From assembly GCF_900113445.1 (NCBI RefSeq), contig NZ_FOPJ01000006.1, positions 59,272 to 123,271 of the forward strand: a DNA stretch of 64,000 bases. Direction: 5' to 3'. The position numbers and the translations under genes were made by a program. Source of the stretch: Corynebacterium spheniscorum. GTDB lineage: Bacteria > Actinomycetota > Actinomycetes > Mycobacteriales > Mycobacteriaceae. Below are positions 22,445-32,073 of the stretch, piece after piece. The notes beneath the pieces are model-generated. The model made no database searches and had not been told where the DNA came from. It saw only the letters and a list, made by a program, of their open reading frames with translations. The first letter of the stretch is position 1; the number at the start of each line of letters is the position of its first letter.

Positions 22445-24133
22445 CTAGAACACGCCGCTGATCTTGCCAGCATCATCAATATCAATGCGTTCAGCAGCGG
22501 GGCGTTTGGGTAGCCCGGGCATGGTCATCACAGCCCCGGTGAGCACCACAATAAAGCCCGCACCGGTACGCGGCAGCAATTCGCGCACATGCAGCGTGTG
22601 TCCTTCTGGGGCACCTAGCTGGGTGGCATCATCGCTAAAGGAATATTGGTTCTTCGAGATGCATACCGGCAGCTGATCCCACCCATTGGCCTTAATCACC
22701 GCCAAGTCTTTGAGCGCCTTGGGTGCATATTCCACATCCTTAGCGCGATAAATCCTGGTAGCGATCTTTTCAATAGAGGCCTCTACCCCATCTGCAGGAT
22801 CATAAAGCTGCTGTTCATCCTCAGCATTCTTCGTTCCAAGGATGTCCAGTACCTCTTCGGCCAACTGCGCGGCTCCAGCACCACCTTCTGCCCACACGCG
22901 GGTTTCTGCAATGCGCACCCCCTTGGTGCTTGCCCACTGCGCCAACACCTCACGTTCGGCATCGGTGTCACTAATAAACATATTCAGCGCCACCACCGGC
23001 TCCACCCCAAAGCTGCGGATATTATCCACATGGCGATCCAGGTTCACCAGCCCTTGTTGCAGTGCTGCGGTATCTTCCTTGGTCAGCTCATCGCGAGCCA
23101 CCCCGCCGTTGTACTTCAAGGATCGGATGGTCGCCACAATCACCACCGCATCCACCTGTAAGCCACCAGCGCGGGCCTTAATATCAAAGAACTTTTCTGC
23201 ACCTAGATCCGAACCAAACCCCGCTTCGGTCACCACCACATCTGCGCTTCGCAGCGCCGCCCTGGTGGCGGCCAAGGTATTACAGCCATGGGCAATATTG
23301 GCAAAGGGCCCACCATGTACAAACGCGGGGGTGCCACCAAGGGTTTGCACCAGGTTCGGGTTCATGGCGTCTTTCATCAGCGCCGTTAAGGCACCTTCGG
23401 CCTTCAAATCCTTAGCGGTGATAGGCGTGCCCTCATAGCTAAACCCAATGGTGATATTGCCTAGGCGTTCTTTCAGATCATGCAGGTCCGTAGCCAACCC
23501 CAAGATCGCCATAATTTCACTAGCCGCCGTAATGGTGAAACCAGATTCCCGCGGCATCCCATGGGCTGGGCCACCAAGACCCAACACCACATTGCGCAGC
23601 GCACGATCATTGACATCCAAGCAGCGCTGCCAGGTAATCCGCCGCGGATCAATAGTGAGCTCATTGCCTTGTTGGATGTGATTATCCACCATCGCTGCCA
23701 GCGTATTATTCGCCGCGGTAATGGCATGGAAGTCACCGGTGAAGTGCAGGTTAATATCCTCCATGGGCACTACCTGCGCATAGCCGCCACCAGCAGCCCC
23801 ACCTTTAATACCCATCACAGGGCCCTGGGAGGGTTCCCGCAAGGCCACCGCGGTGCGCTTACCCGCGGCATTCAGGGCATCAGCTAGCCCAATAAGGACC
23901 GTGGATTTGCCCTCTCCTGCTGGGGTGGGTGACATGCCGGTGACCAGCACCAGCTGAGAGTTTTCCTCCTGCTTGGGATCAAGCTTGTCGAGTTCTACCT
24001 TGGCTTTGGTGTTGCCAAAAGGAATGATTGCTTCGGCTGGGATGCCAGCGCGCTTAGCAATCTCGGTGATCGGCTCAAGGGTGTGTGCTTGGGCGATCTC
24101 CACATCCGAAGGTTGTGTGTGAGTTTGGGTCAT
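22445..24133 (-). CDS. fhs: Formate-tetrahydrofolate ligase
   Basis: About 562 residues. The P-loop region MSPTPAGEGKST near residue 70 and the downstream REPSQGPVMGIKGGAAGGGYAQVVPMEDINLHFTGD signature (here seen as shorter adjoining motifs) identify the enzyme, which makes 10-formyl-tetrahydrofolate from formate, ATP and THF. It supplies C1 units for purines and formyl-methionine. A TAGTGT box 7 bases upstream supports the ATG at 24131-24133 over the GTG at 24142. It is followed by a hairpin and lies 22 bases after the Dcu transporter, which is on the same strand; the leaderless box suggests it can be expressed alone. Confidence 0.95.
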   Translation of the reverse strand: MTQTHTQPSDVEIAQAHTLEPITEIAKRAGIPAEAIIPFGNTKAKVELDKLDPKQEENSQLVLVTGMSPTPAGEGKSTVLIGLADALNAAGKRTAVALREPSQGPVMGIKGGAAGGGYAQVVPMEDINLHFTGDFHAITAANNTLAAMVDNHIQQGNELTIDPRRITWQRCLDVNDRALRNVVLGLGGPAHGMPRESGFTITAASEIMAILGLATDLHDLKERLGNITIGFSYEGTPITAKDLKAEGALTALMKDAMNPNLVQTLGGTPAFVHGGPFANIAHGCNTLAATRAALRSADVVVTEAGFGSDLGAEKFFDIKARAGGLQVDAVVIVATIRSLKYNGGVARDELTKEDTAALQQGLVNLDRHVDNIRSFGVEPVVALNMFISDTDAEREVLAQWASTKGVRIAETRVWAEGGAGAAQLAEEVLDILGTKNAEDEQQLYDPADGVEASIEKIATRIYRAKDVEYAPKALKDLAVIKANGWDQLPVCISKNQYSFSDDATQLGAPEGHTLHVRELLPRTGAGFIVVLTGAVMTMPGLPKRPAAERIDIDDAGKISGVF

Positions 24134-24140
24134 GCCCACC

Positions 24141-24146
24141 ACACTA
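24141..24146 (-). promoter_or_regulatory. -10 box of fhs (leaderless)
   Basis: TAGTGT on the minus strand, 7 bases before the ATG at 24133, within the 21-base gap after the Dcu gene. Confidence 0.5.
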
Positions 24147-24154
24147 ACCCCTAT

Positions 24155-25465
24155 TTAGAGAATCAGCCCACCAATAAAGAAGCCCAATCCGACCGAGATC
24201 GCAATGCACACCACACCCGGAATTAAGAAGGGGTGATTAAACACCGCTTTACCAATCCGGGTAGAGCCGGTGTCATCCATTTCCACCGCCGCCAACAAGG
24301 TCGGATAGGTGGGCAACACAAAGAGCGCAGAGACAGCCGGGAAGGCCGCAATCGCACTTAAGGGGCTCACCCCCAATGCCAGGGCCGCAGGCATCAGGGC
24401 CTTCGTGGTAGCAGCTTGGGAGTAAAGCAAGGCGGCAGCTAAGAAGAGCACAATCGCCAGCATCCACGGATGCGCGCGCACAATATGCCCGGAGAATTCC
24501 TGGATCTCATCAATATGGGCATTAATGATGGTGGTGCCTAACCAGGCCACACCTAAAACACAGACGCACGCCGACATCCCGGAGCGAAATACCTGGGTTT
24601 TGAGCACCTCATCCGCGGGGATTTTCGCCGCCATCACAATCACGGTGGCGGCCGCCAACATAATGGACATAATTGCCTCATTACGCGGCAAGGTGGGGTT
24701 GGCGATTAACCCAACCTGCTCAGAAATGGCGGTGGCATAGACCATCACCGCAACAATCGCGACCAGGAAGATCCCTACCGAGAGCTTCGCAGCTTTCGGG
24801 GGTTGGTAGTCGCTATGCCCTGCTGGTGCTTTGACCAAGCCCTTGGCCATGCGCTCTTGGTAGATGGGATCATCTTCTAGATTCTTGCCCAAGTAGTTGC
24901 ATAAAAACGCGGTGGGGAAAATAGCTAAGAAGGTAGCGGGGATCACCACTGCAAGGAGCTGCAAGTACCCCACCCCCAAGGGTTCGAGGATGGAGGCCAT
25001 AAATACCACTGCCGCGGAAATTGGGGAGGCAGTAATCGCCATTTGGGAGGCCACCACCGCTACCGATAGTGGCCGGGAGGGCCGTACTTTGCCTTCTTTG
25101 GCGACTTCTACAATCACCGGCATGGTGGAAAAGGCGGTGTGCCCGGTGCCGGCGAAAAGCGTCATCAGATAGGTGATGATAGGGGCTAGGAAGGTCACCC
25201 GCTTGGGGTGTTGCCTCAGAATCTTTTCCGCTAGATACACCAGGTAATCCAGGCCACCGGCGCGCTGCATGGCAGCGATGGCGGCAATGACCGCCATGAT
25301 GATGCCGATGACATCAAAAGGAATATCGGCGCGGTTAACCGGCAGGCCACTTAAGCCTAAAAGCAGTACGCCGAAACCACCGGCGAAACCAATGGCAATG
25401 GAGCCTAGCCGGGCACCTAGAACAATGGCGCCAAGGACGATGATGATTTGAATAATGCTGAGCAT
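24155..25465 (-). CDS. Anaerobic C4-dicarboxylate transporter, Dcu family
   Basis: About 436 residues with ten or more hydrophobic helices. LFAGTGHTAFSTMPVIVEVAKE and the RPSRPLSVAVVASQMAITASPISAA region are characteristic of DcuA/DcuB carriers, which exchange fumarate, malate, aspartate and succinate under oxygen limitation. The start is the ATG at 25463-25465, with GAAGG four bases upstream; an earlier in-frame codon adds 12 hydrophilic residues and has no such site. It lies downstream of aspA with a terminator between them. Together they fit aspartate uptake, deamination to fumarate, and succinate export. I cannot decide between DcuA and DcuB. Confidence 0.9.
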   Translation of the reverse strand: MLSIIQIIIVLGAIVLGARLGSIAIGFAGGFGVLLLGLSGLPVNRADIPFDVIGIIMAVIAAIAAMQRAGGLDYLVYLAEKILRQHPKRVTFLAPIITYLMTLFAGTGHTAFSTMPVIVEVAKEGKVRPSRPLSVAVVASQMAITASPISAAVVFMASILEPLGVGYLQLLAVVIPATFLAIFPTAFLCNYLGKNLEDDPIYQERMAKGLVKAPAGHSDYQPPKAAKLSVGIFLVAIVAVMVYATAISEQVGLIANPTLPRNEAIMSIMLAAATVIVMAAKIPADEVLKTQVFRSGMSACVCVLGVAWLGTTIINAHIDEIQEFSGHIVRAHPWMLAIVLFLAAALLYSQAATTKALMPAALALGVSPLSAIAAFPAVSALFVLPTYPTLLAAVEMDDTGSTRIGKAVFNHPFLIPGVVCIAISVGLGFFIGGLIL

Positions 25466-25560
25466 GAAACCTTCAACACAGTGTGTGGGTGTTGCCATCA
25501 TTATCGATAAGCCGGTGGCCGCTATGCAAGATAGTTTTCACTTAGTTGGCGCAAGAAAAC

Positions 25561-25586
25561 AGGGCACCTCCCTAAGGAAGTGCCCT
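25561..25586 (-). terminator. Rho-independent terminator of aspA
   Basis: Arms AGGGCACTTCC and GGAGGTGCCCT on the minus strand (one mismatch, short loop), followed by GTTTTCTT. It lies 16 bases after the aspA stop. Confidence 0.75.
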
Positions 25587-25601
25587 GCAAAGTTCCTGGA
25601 C

Positions 25602-27092
25602 CTAGTTCTCTAGGTAGAGCTTGCCCCTAAACATTGGGTGCATCAGGTTCTCGGTGGATAAAACCTCATCCAAGGTCTTTTCATCCATCAAGCCTTTTTC
25701 CAATACCAGCTCACGCACCGACTTCCCCGTCGCGGCAGCCTCACGGCCAATCACATCACCCATGTGGTGACCAATAAAGGGGTTCAAGTAGGTGACAATG
25801 CCAATGGAGTTATCCACATAGGCTCGGCAGACCTCGGCATTAGCGGTAATACCCACAACGCACTTCTCGCGCAGGGTATCAGCAGCATTACCAAGGATGC
25901 GGATGGATTGGAAGAGTGCTTCACCTAGGACTGGTTCCATTACATTGAGCTGCAGCTGCCCGGCTTCGGCGGCCATGGTGACAGTCAGGTCATTACCGAA
26001 GACCTTGAAGCACACCTGGTTGCAGACCTCCGGGATAACGGGGTTGACCTTGGCGGGCATGATCGAGGAACCAGCGGCACGCGCCGGCAGGTTGATTTCA
26101 TTAAGACCAGCGCGCGGACCGGAGCTTAAAAGACGCAGATCATTGCAGATCTTAGAAAGCTTCATGGCGGCACGCTTGACTGCGGAGTGTGCCAACACAT
26201 AGGCACCGGTATCGCTGGTGGCTTCGATGAGGTCCTTGGCGCCGCGGACTTCCAGGCCGGTGACCTCGGCGAGTGCGGCAATGACCTGGTGACGGTAGCC
26301 GGCTGGGGTGTTCACGCCGGTACCGATGGCGGTGGCGCCGAGGTTGACCTCGAGGAGGCGTTCGGCGGCCATGCGCAAAATATTTTGTTCTTCGGCCAGG
26401 TTATGGGCGAAGCCGCGGAATTCTTCACCCAAGGTCATGGGCACTGCATCTTGGAGTTGGGTGCGGCCCATTTTGAGGATGTCGACGAATTCTTCGCTCT
26501 TGGCTTGGAAGGCGGATTGGAGCGCATCGAATTGTTCGATGAGTTTGAGCATCGCCGCATGCACACCCAGGCGGAAGCCGGTGGGGTACGCATCATTGGT
26601 GGATTGGCTCATATTGACATCATCATTGGGGTTGATGGCCTCATAGTCGCCTTTTTCTTTGCCGAGGTACTCCAACGCCAGGTTCGCAACCACCTCATTG
26701 GCGTTCATATTGGTGGAGGTACCTGCCCCACCTTGGAAGACATCGATGGGGAATTGGTCGCGGCAGCGGCCCTCCGAGATGATCTGGTCACACGCCCAGG
26801 CAATGGCTTCAGCTTTTTCTGCCGGCAGAGTATGCAGGCGGCGATTAGCCATAGCTGCGGCTTTTTTGACTTGGGCCATACCCACAATCAATTCGGGCAC
26901 ATCATTGATGGTGGTGCGCGAAATATTGTAGTTATCGATAGCGCGCATGGTGTGGATCCCGTAGTAGGCGGAATTGGGGATCTCCATGGTGCCTAGGAGG
27001 TCTTCTTCTAGGCGATAGCCTTTACGCGCAGTGGGCTTGGCCGGTTCTTTTTTCTCTGGTTTCTTTTCCTGAGGGCCAGTGGATTTCGACAT
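25602..27092 (-). CDS. aspA: Aspartate ammonia-lyase (aspartase)
   Basis: About 496 residues of the fumarase/aspartase superfamily. The signature loop [12 protein letters not shown] carries the catalytic serine; [14 protein letters not shown] and [13 protein letters not shown] are the other conserved blocks (T-S-T-N-M-N and S-x-N-D). It converts aspartate reversibly to fumarate and ammonia. The first 25 residues are a Lys/Pro/Glu-rich extension before the canonical [13 protein letters not shown], as in other corynebacterial aspartases. The ATG at 27090-27092 has AGGAAGAGG upstream; a longer in-frame start lacks this. The neighbouring Dcu carrier supports a role in aspartate/fumarate metabolism. 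Confidence 0.95.
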   Translation of the reverse strand: MSKSTGPQEKKPEKKEPAKPTARKGYRLEEDLLGTMEIPNSAYYGIHTMRAIDNYNISRTTINDVPELIVGMAQVKKAAAMANRRLHTLPAEKAEAIAWACDQIISEGRCRDQFPIDVFQGGAGTSTNMNANEVVANLALEYLGKEKGDYEAINPNDDVNMSQSTNDAYPTGFRLGVHAAMLKLIEQFDALQSAFQAKSEEFVDILKMGRTQLQDAVPMTLGEEFRGFAHNLAEEQNILRMAAERLLEVNLGATAIGTGVNTPAGYRHQVIAALAEVTGLEVRGAKDLIEATSDTGAYVLAHSAVKRAAMKLSKICNDLRLLSSGPRAGLNEINLPARAAGSSIMPAKVNPVIPEVCNQVCFKVFGNDLTVTMAAEAGQLQLNVMEPVLGEALFQSIRILGNAADTLREKCVVGITANAEVCRAYVDNSIGIVTYLNPFIGHHMGDVIGREAAATGKSVRELVLEKGLMDEKTLDEVLSTENLMHPMFRGKLYLEN

Positions 27093-27229
27093 GAAATGCC
27101 TCTTCCTTAAAGCATGGTTGACCTGAAGCAATTGCGTTCAAGTGTAGCCACGCCGATTAGTTTGTGAGACCAATAGGTAGGATGAAGGGCTATCCGCGTA
27201 GATAAAATATTTTTGGCGCGGCATAGCTG

Positions 27230-27280
27230 AACCCCGTGGAGTACGGTGAGAAATATTTCTCAACCGCAACCCACGGGGCT
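27230..27280 (-). terminator. Long hairpin terminator after hisG
   Basis: On the minus strand AGCCCCGTGG pairs with CCACGGGGTT, enclosing an inner stem CGGTTGAGAAA/TTTCTCACCG. An AT-rich run follows. It lies about 20 bases after the hisG stop, before the aspA promoter region. Confidence 0.75.
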
Positions 27281-27298
27281 CGGGTGAAGCAAAAATCT

Positions 27299-28147
27299 TT
27301 AGATGCGGGCGATGCGTAGCTCGGAGGCCAAGATGGCTTCGGCGCCGAGGTCAGCGAGGGCATCCATGATGTTATTTGCTTGCTTGCGGGGCACCATGGC
27401 GCGTACGGCAACCCAGTCTTCGCGAGCCAGCGGGGAGACCGTGGGACCGGAAAGCCCGGGGGTGATCTCGCTGGCTTGATCAAGCAGGTCGCGGCGGACG
27501 TTGTAGTCCAACATGAGGTAATTGTGGGCGTGCAAAATACCCTGGATGCGGCGGATGAGCACCCGCTGGGCGTGATCGACCTCGCGGCCCTTGCGGCCCA
27601 CGATCACCGCCTCGGAGGTGCAGATCGGCGCACCGAAGGGCGCGAGCCCCTGTTGGCGCAGGGTGCGGCCGGTGGAGACAACATCGGCGATCGCATCGGC
27701 AACGCCTAGGCGAATGGAAATCTCCACTGCCCCATCCAGCCGGATGACCTCGGCTTCTAAACCGCGGGTAGCAAGATCATCGCGCACCAGGTTGGGATAG
27801 GAGGTGGCGATGCGTTTGCCGGCTAAGTCTTCGACCTTCCATTCTTGGTCCGCGGGGGCGGCGTAGCGGAAGGTGGAGGCCCCGAAACCCAGCGGGAGGA
27901 CTTCGCTTACCTCGGCGCGGGAATCGCGGGCGAGGTCGCGGCCGGTGATACCTAGATCGAGTTGGCCATTGGCGACATAGATGGCGATGTCTTTGGGGCG
28001 GAGGAAGAAGAACTCCACATCATTGGCGGTATCGCAGACATTGAGTGCTTTGGTGTCATCGCCGCGGCTGGCATAGCCGGCTTCCTTGAGGATGTGGACG
28101 GCGCGTTCGGATAAGGAGCCTTTATTCGGGACGGCTACTTTAAGCAA
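27299..28147 (-). CDS. hisG: ATP phosphoribosyltransferase, long form
   Basis: About 282 residues. [14 protein letters not shown] is the PRPP/ATP-site start, [20 protein letters not shown] and [23 protein letters not shown] the catalytic core, and the last 80 residues (RGDLLDQ.. to ELRIARI) form the ACT-like domain through which histidine inhibits the long form. It catalyses the first step of histidine synthesis. The open frame extends 38 codons further up and overlaps hisE, but a TTG at 28145-28147, right after GGAGAG, gives the length and N-terminus known for corynebacterial HisG. Confidence 0.94.
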   Translation of the reverse strand: MLKVAVPNKGSLSERAVHILKEAGYASRGDDTKALNVCDTANDVEFFFLRPKDIAIYVANGQLDLGITGRDLARDSRAEVSEVLPLGFGASTFRYAAPADQEWKVEDLAGKRIATSYPNLVRDDLATRGLEAEVIRLDGAVEISIRLGVADAIADVVSTGRTLRQQGLAPFGAPICTSEAVIVGRKGREVDHAQRVLIRRIQGILHAHNYLMLDYNVRRDLLDQASEITPGLSGPTVSPLAREDWVAVRAMVPRKQANNIMDALADLGAEAILASELRIARI

Positions 28148-28160
28148 GATCTCTCCAGAG

Positions 28161-28433
28161 TTAGAGGTAGCGGTAGATATCTTCGGGCTTGAGGCCGCGG
28201 GCGACCATGATGGTTTGGGCCCAATAGATGAGTTGGGAGATTTCTTCGGCGAGCTCTTCATCTGATTGGTACTCGGCTGCCATCCACACTTCGCCGGCTT
28301 CCTCGATGACCTTCTTGCCTAGATGGTGGATACCGGCCTGAAGAGCGGCGGCGGTACCAGATTCGGCGGGGTCGGCAGAAGCCTTGGTGGTGAGTTCGGC
28401 ATAAAGCGAGTCAAAGTTCTTCACGCGCGCCAT
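28161..28433 (-). CDS. hisE: Phosphoribosyl-ATP pyrophosphatase
   Basis: A 90-residue all-helical protein. [16 protein letters not shown] and [24 protein letters not shown] carry the acidic Mg-binding residues (E.xxE...D) of the MazG-like HisE family. It hydrolyses phosphoribosyl-ATP to phosphoribosyl-AMP, the step after HisG. The hisG start lies 13 bases after the hisE stop, so the two form a small operon hisE-hisG ending at the hairpin near 27250. This pairing away from other his genes is usual in Actinobacteria. Confidence 0.95.
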   Translation of the reverse strand: MARVKNFDSLYAELTTKASADPAESGTAAALQAGIHHLGKKVIEEAGEVWMAAEYQSDEELAEEISQLIYWAQTIMVARGLKPEDIYRYL

Positions 28434-28470
28434 TATTCCACGTAGCAGTTCGGCCTAGCGTTTTGGGGGC

Positions 28471-29169
28471 TTAAGCCTGCCGAAACCAGGTGTAGACATC
28501 TGCGGCACTAACCCCTTCAAACTCGATGGAACCATCACCGCGAAGATCACCTAAATAGGTGGTGCCGGGCACCTGGTCGCGGGCTTGGTTTTCGGGCAAG
28601 GAAATCACCCGGCAACCTGCCTTAACCGCGGCGGTTTGTCCGGCAACGGAATCCTCAAAGACCAGGCAGTCCCCAGGCTTTGCGCCGGCAAGTTCGGCGG
28701 CTTTGAGGTACATCTCTGGGTTGGGCTTAGAGCAGGTGACATCATCGCCGGTGACAGAGCCACAGAAGAAGTGCTCCCCTACTGCCTCAATGGCGGGATC
28801 CGCCAAGCTGCGAATGGTGTTGGTGGTAACAAACATGGGGATCTGGTCAGCAGCAAGTTCAGTTAATAGCTGCCGAACCCCAGGGCGTGGGTGTAGGTTG
28901 CCGTGGAAAATTTCGGCCACCCGAGCAAAGAACTCTTCGGCAATGGCATCGGCATCTAAGGTGGCGGGATCAATGCCGGCGTGGCGCGCGCAGATCTCCA
29001 AGGTGTTGGGGAAACTGCCGCCCACGGTTTTATCGCGTTCTTTTTCGCTCAGGCGGCGGCCGAGTTTTTCGCTGAGCTCATAGGTGGCGATCCCCCACAG
29101 TGGTTCGGAATCAACCATGGTTCCATCCATATCCCAAAAGATGGCGGCGGGTTGATAAGGAGTGCTCAT
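28471..29169 (-). CDS. HAD-superfamily phosphatase (beta-phosphoglucomutase-like subfamily)
   Basis: About 232 residues. The four HAD motifs are visible: FWDMDGTMVDSE (nucleophile Asp), FVTTNT (motif II), SKPNPEMY (motif III Lys) and CLVFEDSVAGQTAA (motif IV). The cap between motifs I and II is helical, so it belongs to the PGMB-like group that acts on small sugar or nucleotide phosphates. Substrate unknown. I use the ATG at 29167-29169; a GTG eight codons earlier nearly touches the upstream stop. It lies between the hypothetical gene at 29200 and hisE on the same strand. Confidence 0.9.
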   Translation of the reverse strand: MSTPYQPAAIFWDMDGTMVDSEPLWGIATYELSEKLGRRLSEKERDKTVGGSFPNTLEICARHAGIDPATLDADAIAEEFFARVAEIFHGNLHPRPGVRQLLTELAADQIPMFVTTNTIRSLADPAIEAVGEHFFCGSVTGDDVTCSKPNPEMYLKAAELAGAKPGDCLVFEDSVAGQTAAVKAGCRVISLPENQARDQVPGTTYLGDLRGDGSIEFEGVSAADVYTWFRQA

Positions 29170-29199
29170 GGCTACTGTGCGGGAACCTTTCACTTGGGG

Positions 29200-29622
29200 T
29201 TAGGTGTCTTCTGGGTCTTCGGGCAGATAGATCATCGGTGCTGCTGGGGGAATATTATTTTCTTCATCTTCTTCCATGAGCAGCGGGATCTGGGAGTTAT
29301 CTAACCCATGCAGGTGACCTAGTTGTTGGAAGAATTCCTGCAGGTCACCATATTCTTCTTCCTCTAAAACCGCATCTTGGTGCTGCGCATTGAACTCTTG
29401 GAGCTTCGTGCGGGCATCGATGAGGGTTTCCGCCACCGGCACGGTGGCCATATCAGCAATTAAGGTGCGCAGGATCTGCTCTAACTCCGCTAGGCAGGCG
29501 GGATCATAGAAGCCTTCCCAATGCTCAGTTTCGCCTTCACCGAGGTAGCTGCCGGTGGCGAAGGTGCGCAGATCAGCGATGAATTCCTCAACCCAGGCGC
29601 CCGGGTGAAAAGAACTACTCAT
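29200..29622 (-). CDS. Acidic hypothetical protein coupled to mshC
   Basis: A 140-residue, strongly acidic protein of unknown function. It has no signal or membrane segment and no motif I recognise; the C-terminal third is rich in Glu/Asp and ends PEDPEDT. The start overlaps the mshC stop by 4 bases, indicating translational coupling, and the HAD phosphatase follows within 30 bases. The tight coupling to mshC makes a link with mycothiol metabolism thinkable, but nothing in the sequence shows it. Confidence 0.7.
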   Translation of the reverse strand: MSSSFHPGAWVEEFIADLRTFATGSYLGEGETEHWEGFYDPACLAELEQILRTLIADMATVPVAETLIDARTKLQEFNAQHQDAVLEEEEYGDLQEFFQQLGHLHGLDNSQIPLLMEEDEENNIPPAAPMIYLPEDPEDT

Positions 29623-30866
29623 AGCTGCACCCCTAAGAGTGCATCAATGGCGGTGCGCGCAAGATCTGCGGCTTCCTTCGTGCCTTCCCCGGTTTGGGTT
29701 GTAGCCCAAGAATCTACTGCCGCTAAGGCAGCTGGGGTATCAAGATCATTGGCCAGGTGCTTGCGCAGTTCCTGCACCATGGTGATGGTTTCTTCTCGTT
29801 GCGCATGCTCGAGGGCGCCGCGCCAGGAGGCTAGGCGCTTTTCGGCGGTGGCCAGCACCTCATCTGACCAATTGCGGGGCTTGCGATAATGCCCGGCGAA
29901 GGCGCCTAGGCGAATAGCGGAAGGCTCATGTCCGGCCTCTGTGAGCTTATGGACAAACACTAGGTTGCCTAAGGACTTCGACATCTTCACCCCATCAAGG
30001 GCGATCATGCCGGTGTGCACATAGTGCTGCGCCATCCGCGGTTGGGCTTCGGCGGCTTCTGCATGCGCTGCGGAGAACTCATGGTGCGGGAAGATGAGGT
30101 CACTTCCGCCACCTTGGATAGCAAAGGGGGTGCCGAGGCGATTATTAGCAATCGCGGAACACTCAATATGCCACCCTGGGCGCCCCGCTCCAAAGGGTGC
30201 CTCCCAGGAGGGTTCGCCTTTACGGTGAGCGCGCCACAAGAGCGCATCGAGGGGATCTTTCTTTCCAGGGCGGGTGGGGTCGCCGCCGCGTTCGGCGAAG
30301 AATTCTTCCATCTCCTGCCGCGAATAATTCGACTCATAACCAAAGTGTGAGGTGGCCCTAATGGAGGCATAAATATCCGGGTATTCCGGATCATCCACCA
30401 CATAGGCTGCCCCATTATCCAGCAGCGTTTGGACCATCTCAATGACCTCTTCGATGGCTTCCATGGCGCCAATATAGTGCTGTGGGGGCAGCACCTTTAA
30501 GGTCTCCATATCGGAGCGGAAAAGATCGATTTGGCTGGTACCTAATTCGCGCCAATCCACGCCATCGCGTTCTGCGCGTTCAAAGAGGGGGTCATCAACA
30601 TCCGTAATATTTTGGACATAATGAACTTTGTGCCCATTATCTAGGAGCTGGCGGTACACCAGATCGAAAGCTAAATAGGTGGCAGCGTGCCCTAAATGCG
30701 TGGAATCATAAGGGGTAATTCCACACACATACATTCCTACTTCCGCATTCGGATCATCCGGAATTGCGACGGGTTTGATGCGCTGATCAGCAGTGTCATA
30801 AAGATTGAGGGGAATCGGGGATTCCAGGTTAAGGGTGGGTACTTGTGGAATTGGCCAACTATGCAT
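29619..30866 (-). CDS. mshC: Cysteine:glucosaminyl-inositol ligase (mycothiol biosynthesis)
   Basis: A 415-residue class I aminoacyl-tRNA-synthetase-like enzyme. [17 protein letters not shown] holds the zinc-binding Cys and the HIGH-like motif (HLGH); [10 protein letters not shown] is the KMSKS loop; GWHIECSAI and [12 protein letters not shown] are also conserved. It joins cysteine to GlcN-Ins in the third stage of mycothiol synthesis. Unlike CysS it lacks the C-terminal anticodon-binding part, which fits the 415-residue length. A TAAGGT box 7 bases upstream supports this start. MshC marks the organism as actinobacterial. Confidence 0.94.
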   Translation of the reverse strand: MHSWPIPQVPTLNLESPIPLNLYDTADQRIKPVAIPDDPNAEVGMYVCGITPYDSTHLGHAATYLAFDLVYRQLLDNGHKVHYVQNITDVDDPLFERAERDGVDWRELGTSQIDLFRSDMETLKVLPPQHYIGAMEAIEEVIEMVQTLLDNGAAYVVDDPEYPDIYASIRATSHFGYESNYSRQEMEEFFAERGGDPTRPGKKDPLDALLWRAHRKGEPSWEAPFGAGRPGWHIECSAIANNRLGTPFAIQGGGSDLIFPHHEFSAAHAEAAEAQPRMAQHYVHTGMIALDGVKMSKSLGNLVFVHKLTEAGHEPSAIRLGAFAGHYRKPRNWSDEVLATAEKRLASWRGALEHAQREETITMVQELRKHLANDLDTPAALAAVDSWATTQTGEGTKEAADLARTAIDALLGVQL

Positions 30867-30873
30867 GCGCTCT

Positions 30874-30879
30874 ACCTTA
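30874..30879 (-). promoter_or_regulatory. -10 box of mshC (leaderless)
   Basis: TAAGGT on the minus strand, 7 bases before the ATG at 30866. Confidence 0.5.
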
Positions 30880-31028
30880 ATGCCCGCCGTTTAAGGCCCC
30901 GCTTTTCAGGCCGGCCTCAGTAATAAGGTGATGCCACACCCCAGCCGAAGTACCCCTAGCCCAGTGATGACTAACCCCGCGCCACCAGCCGATCTCGACG
31001 ACAGCCCAGGTGCGCGGGGAAGAAGTTT

Positions 31029-31973
31029 TTAATAAGCGGCGAGCACTCCGCTGGCGAGCAAAATGGCCACCAGGATGCCAACCGGGATGCGGTAGGCAGC
31101 GAACCAGCTAAAGGAGTGGTGCGAGACGAACTTCAGCAACCACGCAATCGAGGCATAGCCCACTACGAAGGCAATGAGTGTGCCGACTGCCAGCTGGGAG
31201 GCGCTGGCAGCCTGGCCGGCTTGGGGGTCGAAAGCATCGGGTAGGGAGAATAACCCGGAAGCCAAGACGGCGGGGATGGCTAGAAGGAAACTAAAACGCG
31301 CGGCGACTTCGCGTTCCAGGCCAACAAAAAGGCCTGCGGAAATGGTGCCGCCGGAGCGTGACACACCGGGGATCAGCGCCAAGCATTGGGCGCAGCCCAT
31401 AATGATGGCGTCTTTCATGGTGAGGGATTCATAGCTGCGGCGCTTGGAACCCATTTTCTCCGCCAGGATAAAGACGAAGGAGAAAGCCACCAACACAAAT
31501 GCGGTGATCCAGAGGTTGCGGAGGGATTCGCGGATAATGTCTTTGCCGAGGAACCCGAGGATGCCCACCGGCAGGGTGCCGACAATAACCATCCAGCCCA
31601 TCCGATAATTGAAGCCGCGCTCGGCTTTATTAAAGAGGCCTTTAAACCAGCCCGTGAGAATATCCCAAATATCGCGGGCGAAATACACCAGCACGGCAGC
31701 TTCGGTACCTAATTGCACCACCGCGGTGAAAGAGGCGCCGGCGTCTTGGCCGAAGAATAATTCGGAAACGATCCTTAAATGCCCGGAGGAACTCACGGGC
31801 AGGAATTCGGTTAAGCCTTGCACCAAGGACAGCACAATGGTTTGTGCCCAGGAGATGGGTTCAGGGTGTGCGCCGGAGGCGAGGGTCTGGGCGGTATCAA
31901 GATCCGCTGCCCCGCTGTCTATCCAGGAGCGCAGGTGTGCGCCGAGCTCATGTAATCCAATCACGTCGGACAC
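31029..31973 (-). CDS. uppP: Undecaprenyl-diphosphatase
   Basis: A 314-residue membrane protein with about eight helices. [19 protein letters not shown] and [17 protein letters not shown] are the two catalytic motifs of the BacA/UppP family. It dephosphorylates undecaprenyl pyrophosphate so that the lipid carrier can be reused in cell-wall synthesis. The N-terminus is about 40 residues longer than usual; the first 40 residues are hydrophilic and contain no internal ATG, so the GTG at 31971-31973 is used, but a start inside cannot be excluded. mshC is 163 bases downstream on the same strand. Confidence 0.93.
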   Translation of the reverse strand: MSDVIGLHELGAHLRSWIDSGAADLDTAQTLASGAHPEPISWAQTIVLSLVQGLTEFLPVSSSGHLRIVSELFFGQDAGASFTAVVQLGTEAAVLVYFARDIWDILTGWFKGLFNKAERGFNYRMGWMVIVGTLPVGILGFLGKDIIRESLRNLWITAFVLVAFSFVFILAEKMGSKRRSYESLTMKDAIIMGCAQCLALIPGVSRSGGTISAGLFVGLEREVAARFSFLLAIPAVLASGLFSLPDAFDPQAGQAASASQLAVGTLIAFVVGYASIAWLLKFVSHHSFSWFAAYRIPVGILVAILLASGVLAAY

Positions 31974-32060
31974 CGTACTCGATTGATCGCGGCGGTGTGC
32001 GGGTTGGGAGGTACATTCTCAGGTTCTTGACAGCTTCGAAGATTTTCAGGATAGGTGCTC

Positions 32061-32066
32061 TAGGCT
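32061..32066 (+). promoter_or_regulatory. -10 box of the aldo/keto reductase gene (leaderless)
   Basis: TAGGCT, 7 bases before the GTG at 32074. A TTGACA at 32027-32032 lies too far upstream to be its -35. Confidence 0.55.
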
Positions 32067-32073
32067 GGGTTGG

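Noticed and set aside
26187..26996. A 269-codon frame antisense to aspA
   Set aside because: Overlaps conserved aspartase motifs throughout; no start signal or domain.
30867..31028. A possible small hydrophobic ORF between uppP and mshC on the minus strand
   Set aside because: About 40 codons with no start codon or ribosome site; the hydrophobic run (ITGLGVLRLGCGITLLL) may be chance.
32027..32055. TTGACA with a GATAGG box 17 bases later, before the aldo/keto reductase
   Set aside because: GATAGG is a poor -10; the TAGGCT box closer to the start fits better.
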